DNA of 64,000 bases, from the NCBI RefSeq assembly GCF_001456955.1, contig NZ_KQ758468.1, forward strand, positions 462,288-526,287, in the 5' to 3' direction. This document shows positions 60,988 through 64,000 of the stretch, piece after piece (the stretch's first letter is position 1; the number at the start of each line of letters is the position of its first letter). Source of the DNA: Microbacterium enclense. Its GTDB lineage: Bacteria > Actinomycetota > Actinomycetes > Actinomycetales > Microbacteriaceae. The position numbers and the translations under genes are program-made. The notes below the pieces were generated by a model. The model saw nothing but the letters and a program-made list of their open reading frames with translations. It was not told the DNA's origin and made no database searches.

Positions 60988-62664
60988 TCACGCGGATGCC
61001 AGCGCGGCACGCAGCGTGTCGAGACCCACGCCGCCGATGTCGAGGGCGCGGGTGTGGAACTGCTTCATCGAGAAGTCGGCGCCGCGGCGCTCCTCCTCCT
61101 CGTCGCGCACCTGCTCCCAGATGCGCTGACCGACCTTGTACGACGGCGCCTGCCCGGGCCACCCGAGGTAGCGGTTCACCTCGAAACGCACGAACTCCTC
61201 GCTCATGTTGACGTTCTTCAGCATGAACGCCAACGCGTAGTCGTGGTCCCAGGTGCCGGTGCCGTCGAGACGCGGCTTCTGCAGATGCACGCCGATGTCG
61301 AGCACCACACGGGCCGCGCGCATGCGCTGTCCGTCGAGCATGCCGAGGCGGTCGGCGGGGTCGTCGAGGTAGCCGAGCTGTTCCATGAGGCGCTCGGCGT
61401 ACAGCGCCCAGCCCTCGGCGTGCCCGCTCGTGCCGGCGAGCAGACGGCGCCACGAGTTCAGCTGGGCGCGGTTGTACACCGCCTGCGCGATCTGCAGGTG
61501 ATGGCCCGGAACGCCCTCGTGATACACCGTCGTCAGTTCGCGCCAGGTGTCGAAGGTGTCGACGCCCTCGGGCACCGACCACCACATGCGCCCGGGCCGC
61601 GAGAAGTCGTCGGTCGGGCCGGTGTAATAGATCCCGCCCTCGTTGGTGGGGGCGATCATGCACTCGAGGTGACGGATCGGCTCGGCGATGTCGAAGTGCG
61701 TGCGGCCGAGCTCCTCGACGGCCCTGTCGCTCGTGCGCTGCATCCATTCCTGCAGGGCCGCGGTGCCGCGGAGCTTGCGCGACTCGTCCTTCTCGAGGAA
61801 TGCCACCGCCTCCTCGACGCTCGCTCCCGGCAGGATCTCGTTCGCGATCGCCTCCTGCTCGGCGACCATGCGCGCGAGTTCTTCGACACCCCAGTCGTAG
61901 GTCTCGTCGAGATCGATCTCGGCCCCGAGGAAGTGTCGCGAGTGCAGGGCGTAGAGCTCCCGCCCGACGGCATCCGTCTCGCCCGCGGCCGCGGAGAGCT
62001 CCGACGACAGGAAGCCCGCCAGCGCGTCGTACGCGAGACGGGCGGCGTTGGCGTTCGTCGACAGGTCTCGGGCGAGGGATGCCGGCAGCTGGCCCTCGTC
62101 GGGGGCGGCATCGCCGACGAACTCGGCGAAGAACCCCGTGTCGGCGGTGTAGCGGGCGATCTGCGTGACCACTTCGTTCACCTGCCGACGGGCCGGGACG
62201 ACGCCCTCGGCGATGCCGCGTCGGAGCGTCGCCACATACCCGTCGATTGCGGACGGGAGGGCTTTGAGGCGCTCGGAGATCGTCGCCCAGTCATCGATGG
62301 TCGCGGTGGGCATGAGGTCGAAGGTCGACCGGATGTCCTGCGCGGGAGAGGCGATGACGTTGAGGTCGCGCAGGTGGGTCTTCGCCTCGTGCTTCTCGAT
62401 CATCAGGTCGAGCTCGCGGGCGAGGTCCATCTTCGTGACGGTGTCGACGGCGTCGACCGCTTCGGCGCCGTCGAGAGCGGCTCTGGTGGCCCGAGCGTCG
62501 GCGATGAGCGCGTCGACGCCCTCGGGGCTGTAGTCGCCGAACCGACCGTTGTGCTCGAACCGACCGATGTAGGTCGCGAGCGTCGGCTCGCGCTCCGCCA
62601 GGGTGTCGACCCACGCGTCCGCGATCGTGTCGATCGGCGTGGGGGTGCGTTGTACGTCAGTCAT
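60988..62664 (-). CDS. DUF885 family putative metallopeptidase
   Basis: 558 residues, all-helical. The DUF885 family has an M3/M32-like metal site: TTVYHEGVPGHHLQIAQAVY (about 390, HExxxHH-like) and SGHAEGWALYAERLMEQLGY (about 420), with the Glu of AEGWALY as the third ligand, giving a zinc-peptidase appearance. Actual substrates are not known to me, although some relatives were reported as dipeptidases or proteins of uncertain activity. No signal peptide. ATG 62664 follows TAGGCT by six bases (leaderless). A strong terminator follows the gene. Confidence 0.88.
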   Translation of the reverse strand: MTDVQRTPTPIDTIADAWVDTLAEREPTLATYIGRFEHNGRFGDYSPEGVDALIADARATRAALDGAEAVDAVDTVTKMDLARELDLMIEKHEAKTHLRDLNVIASPAQDIRSTFDLMPTATIDDWATISERLKALPSAIDGYVATLRRGIAEGVVPARRQVNEVVTQIARYTADTGFFAEFVGDAAPDEGQLPASLARDLSTNANAARLAYDALAGFLSSELSAAAGETDAVGRELYALHSRHFLGAEIDLDETYDWGVEELARMVAEQEAIANEILPGASVEEAVAFLEKDESRKLRGTAALQEWMQRTSDRAVEELGRTHFDIAEPIRHLECMIAPTNEGGIYYTGPTDDFSRPGRMWWSVPEGVDTFDTWRELTTVYHEGVPGHHLQIAQAVYNRAQLNSWRRLLAGTSGHAEGWALYAERLMEQLGYLDDPADRLGMLDGQRMRAARVVLDIGVHLQKPRLDGTGTWDHDYALAFMLKNVNMSEEFVRFEVNRYLGWPGQAPSYKVGQRIWEQVRDEEEERRGADFSMKQFHTRALDIGGVGLDTLRAALASA

Positions 62665-62860
62665 GCTCCCAGCCTAGGGAACCGCTGCTCGAGCGGCTCG
62701 CTGACGATTCGCTCGTGGTGGCACTGTCGGGATTTCGGCTGGCGCGGCCGACGAGACTGTGGCGAACGTGTGCGTGCTGCGTGAGTGATTTCACGCTTCC
62801 GGCTCCGGTGAGTACGCCGCCGAGGACTTCCGAGTGCCGCCTCGCGAGGAACGGCGAAAC

Positions 62861-62896
62861 GCCGCGGCGCGAGGGTTTCATCCCCCGCGCCGCGGC
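62861..62896 (-). terminator. Terminator of the LAATG surface protein gene
   Basis: GCCGCGGCGCG (62861-62871) and CGCGCCGCGGC (62886-62896) form an 11-bp perfect stem, about 70 bases after the stop of the minus-strand surface-protein gene. The remaining 300 bases between this gene and the DUF885 start (62665-62965) contain no other feature I can support. Confidence 0.75.
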
Positions 62897-62965
62897 TGCA
62901 TCGTCGCGCGAGCCGTTGCATCCTGTCTCGTCCCGGGCGCGCCAGCCAGCGGGACGAGCGTGACG

Positions 62966-64000
62966 CTACTTGTCGGCCAGACGCCGCCTGCGGGCCAGGA
63001 GCAGGAGTGCCCCAGCGCCCGCGGTGATCGTTCCGATGAGGGTTACCGCCGATGCGGCGGACGTGTCAGCGCCGGTCGCGGCGAGAGTGCGCCCGCTTGA
63101 GGCGTTCGCCTTGGCTGTCGTGGGGTGCGAAACAGCGGTGACCGTCAGAGGAATGAAGCGGGATCCGGAGACGGAGCCGCGGAGCTCGATCCGATGGTCG
63201 CCTGGCTCGACGGTTCCGGGAATGAGGATGGCCGCGTTAACCTCGCCGGAAGCCGTCGCCGTCACAGACGTCAGAGGAATGGGCGTCGAATGCAGAATGA
63301 TCTGCACCGGCTCATTGGGCTGAAAACCGCTGGCGGACACCGTCACGCGACCCCCTGGCGTGGCGGTGGACGCGGAGACCGTCGCGGTGACGGCCTCGGC
63401 GTCGCCCGTTCCTGCTGATCCAGGTGCGGTCGCGGAAACGTCGGCGGAAGCCGAGGAGGTGTTGCCGCTCGTGCCGCCTGCCGTGCCGCTAGCGGCGGCG
63501 GTAGTCGAGGCGGCGTTGCCGCTGACGTCGCCCATAGCACCTGCCCCAGCACCCGCGTTGGCGTTGCTACCGGTCCAACCGGTGACGTTGGTGTCGGAGT
63601 TCGCGCTGCTGGCGGCGTTGGTGCTGCTGGTGGTCTCACCGGCGGCCTTCGTGTCGACCTCGCCGGCGGCGCCCGCTCCGGCACCGGCGCCCGCGTTCGC
63701 GTTGCTACCGGTCCAACCAGTGGCGTTGGTGTTGGAGGTGCCGTTGACAGCGGTGGAACTGACAGCGTTGGTGTCAGTGCCGCCGACGGCACTCGCTCCG
63801 GCACCCGCGTTGGCGTTGCTACCGGTCCAGCCCGTGACGCTGGTGCTCGTGTTGGCGTTGCCGCCGGTCCAGCTGGTCGCGCTGCTGCTCGTGTCGCCAT
63901 TCGCGAGCATGTCACCCGAGGCACCCGCGCCCGCGAAGGCGGCGCCGCCGGTCCAGCCGGCGGCGTTCGTGCTCGTGTTGGCGTTGCTACCGGTCCAGCC
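62966..64000 (-). CDS. Repeat-rich cell-surface protein with LAXTG sortase signal, C-terminal part
   Basis: At least 345 residues; the N-terminus lies beyond the right edge. The visible region starts with Trp-Thr-Gly-Ser-Asn-Ala-Asn repeats (unit TGWTGSNANAGAGA, six recognisable copies) separated by Ala/Ser/Thr-rich spacers, then a beta-sandwich-like domain (about 190-270 from the visible start: TPGGRVTVSASGFQPNEPVQ and GTVEPGDHRIELRG), a linker, and the anchor LAATGADTSAASA, a hydrophobic helix GTITAGAGALLLL and basic tail ARRRRLADK. LAxTG is the class E sortase recognition sequence in actinobacteria. Likely wall-linked adhesin or matrix protein. A terminator lies about 70 bases downstream of the stop. 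Confidence 0.85.
   Translation of the reverse strand, partial: GWTGSNANTSTNAAGWTGGAAFAGAGASGDMLANGDTSSSATSWTGGNANTSTSVTGWTGSNANAGAGASAVGGTDTNAVSSTAVNGTSNTNATGWTGSNANAGAGAGAGAAGEVDTKAAGETTSSTNAASSANSDTNVTGWTGSNANAGAGAGAMGDVSGNAASTTAAASGTAGGTSGNTSSASADVSATAPGSAGTGDAEAVTATVSASTATPGGRVTVSASGFQPNEPVQIILHSTPIPLTSVTATASGEVNAAILIPGTVEPGDHRIELRGSVSGSRFIPLTVTAVSHPTTAKANASSGRTLAATGADTSAASAVTLIGTITAGAGALLLLARRRRLADK
63555..63997 (-). repeat. Dispersed 23-bp repeats encoding WTGSNAN in the surface protein gene
   Basis: On the plus strand GCGTTGGCGTTGCTACCGGT and CCA recurs at 63555, 63693, 63807, 63850 (with CCGCCG), 63933 (degenerate) and 63975, spaced 42-138 bases. Near-identical copies in one gene could recombine and change the length of the exposed region. 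Confidence 0.8.

Noticed and set aside
63555..63997. Regularly recurring 23-bp repeats at the right edge considered as a CRISPR array
   Set aside because: They lie in one open frame encoding a conserved peptide motif, spacing is uneven, and no cas genes are present.

Overview
The window is a 64 kb piece of a high-G+C actinobacterial chromosome, most likely Microbacterium or a close relative in Microbacteriaceae. The evidence is strong G/C preference at third codon positions, SigA with an actinobacterial Lys/Ala and Asp/Glu rich N-terminus, RbpA, GlnE with GlnA1 and GlnA2, polyphosphate glucokinase, PafB/PafC, a LAXTG sorting signal and very many leaderless gene starts. Gene order from 7 to 44 kb follows segments of the Mycobacterium map (glnA2-glnE-glnA1, RDD and DUF4191 genes, sucB, pepA; trmI, FKBP, pafBC, tatAC, helicase). 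Species level is inference.

1-8.2 kb: the 5' part of aceE (minus), membrane proteins of unknown function, a compact XRE plus nucleotidyltransferase pair that looks like a toxin-antitoxin module with its own AT-rich palindromic operator, tRNA-Val, a coiled-coil zinc-ribbon protein, a short family A DNA polymerase, RNase P RNA carrying an intergenic-type repeat in a variable stem, and ppgK. 8.2-20 kb: nitrogen assimilation (glnA2, glnE, glnA1) interleaved with an acyl-CoA ligase, a GNAT acetyltransferase, a lipoprotein, and RDD and DUF4191 membrane proteins. 20-29 kb: sucB, lpdA and pepA on the minus strand, a PAC2 protein, then sigA translationally coupled to a CofE-like gene. lipA and lipB are absent from their usual place beside sucB and DUF4191.

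29-44 kb: a second PAC2 gene, a HAD phosphatase, trmI, an FKBP lipoprotein, pafB, pafC, tatA, tatC, a Ski2-like helicase and lnt, nearly all co-directional with overlaps; then rbpA, a glycerophosphodiesterase, an SDR and an S9 peptidase. The Pup-proteasome genes that separate trmI from the FKBP gene in mycobacteria are absent here.

44-64 kb is accessory and surface-related: a DUF308 protein, an AEC transporter behind a leaderless mini-ORF, a secreted trypsin-like protease with a C-terminal propeller, a very large secreted double-GH43 enzyme under a LacI-type operator, two decayed genes, an L,D-transpeptidase, a YVTN-propeller protein, an SGNH hydrolase, an MFS/flavin-monooxygenase operon, a DUF885 protein, and the 3' part of a repeat-rich LAATG-anchored surface protein.

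Two genome-scale patterns stand out. The heptamer GGATGCC/GGCATCC is very frequent, pulls in rare codons, and occurs as inverted pairs forming hairpins at gene ends, which recalls DNA uptake sequences. A -10 like TANNNT placed 6-7 bases before the start codon marks about sixteen leaderless genes and was used here to choose starts.
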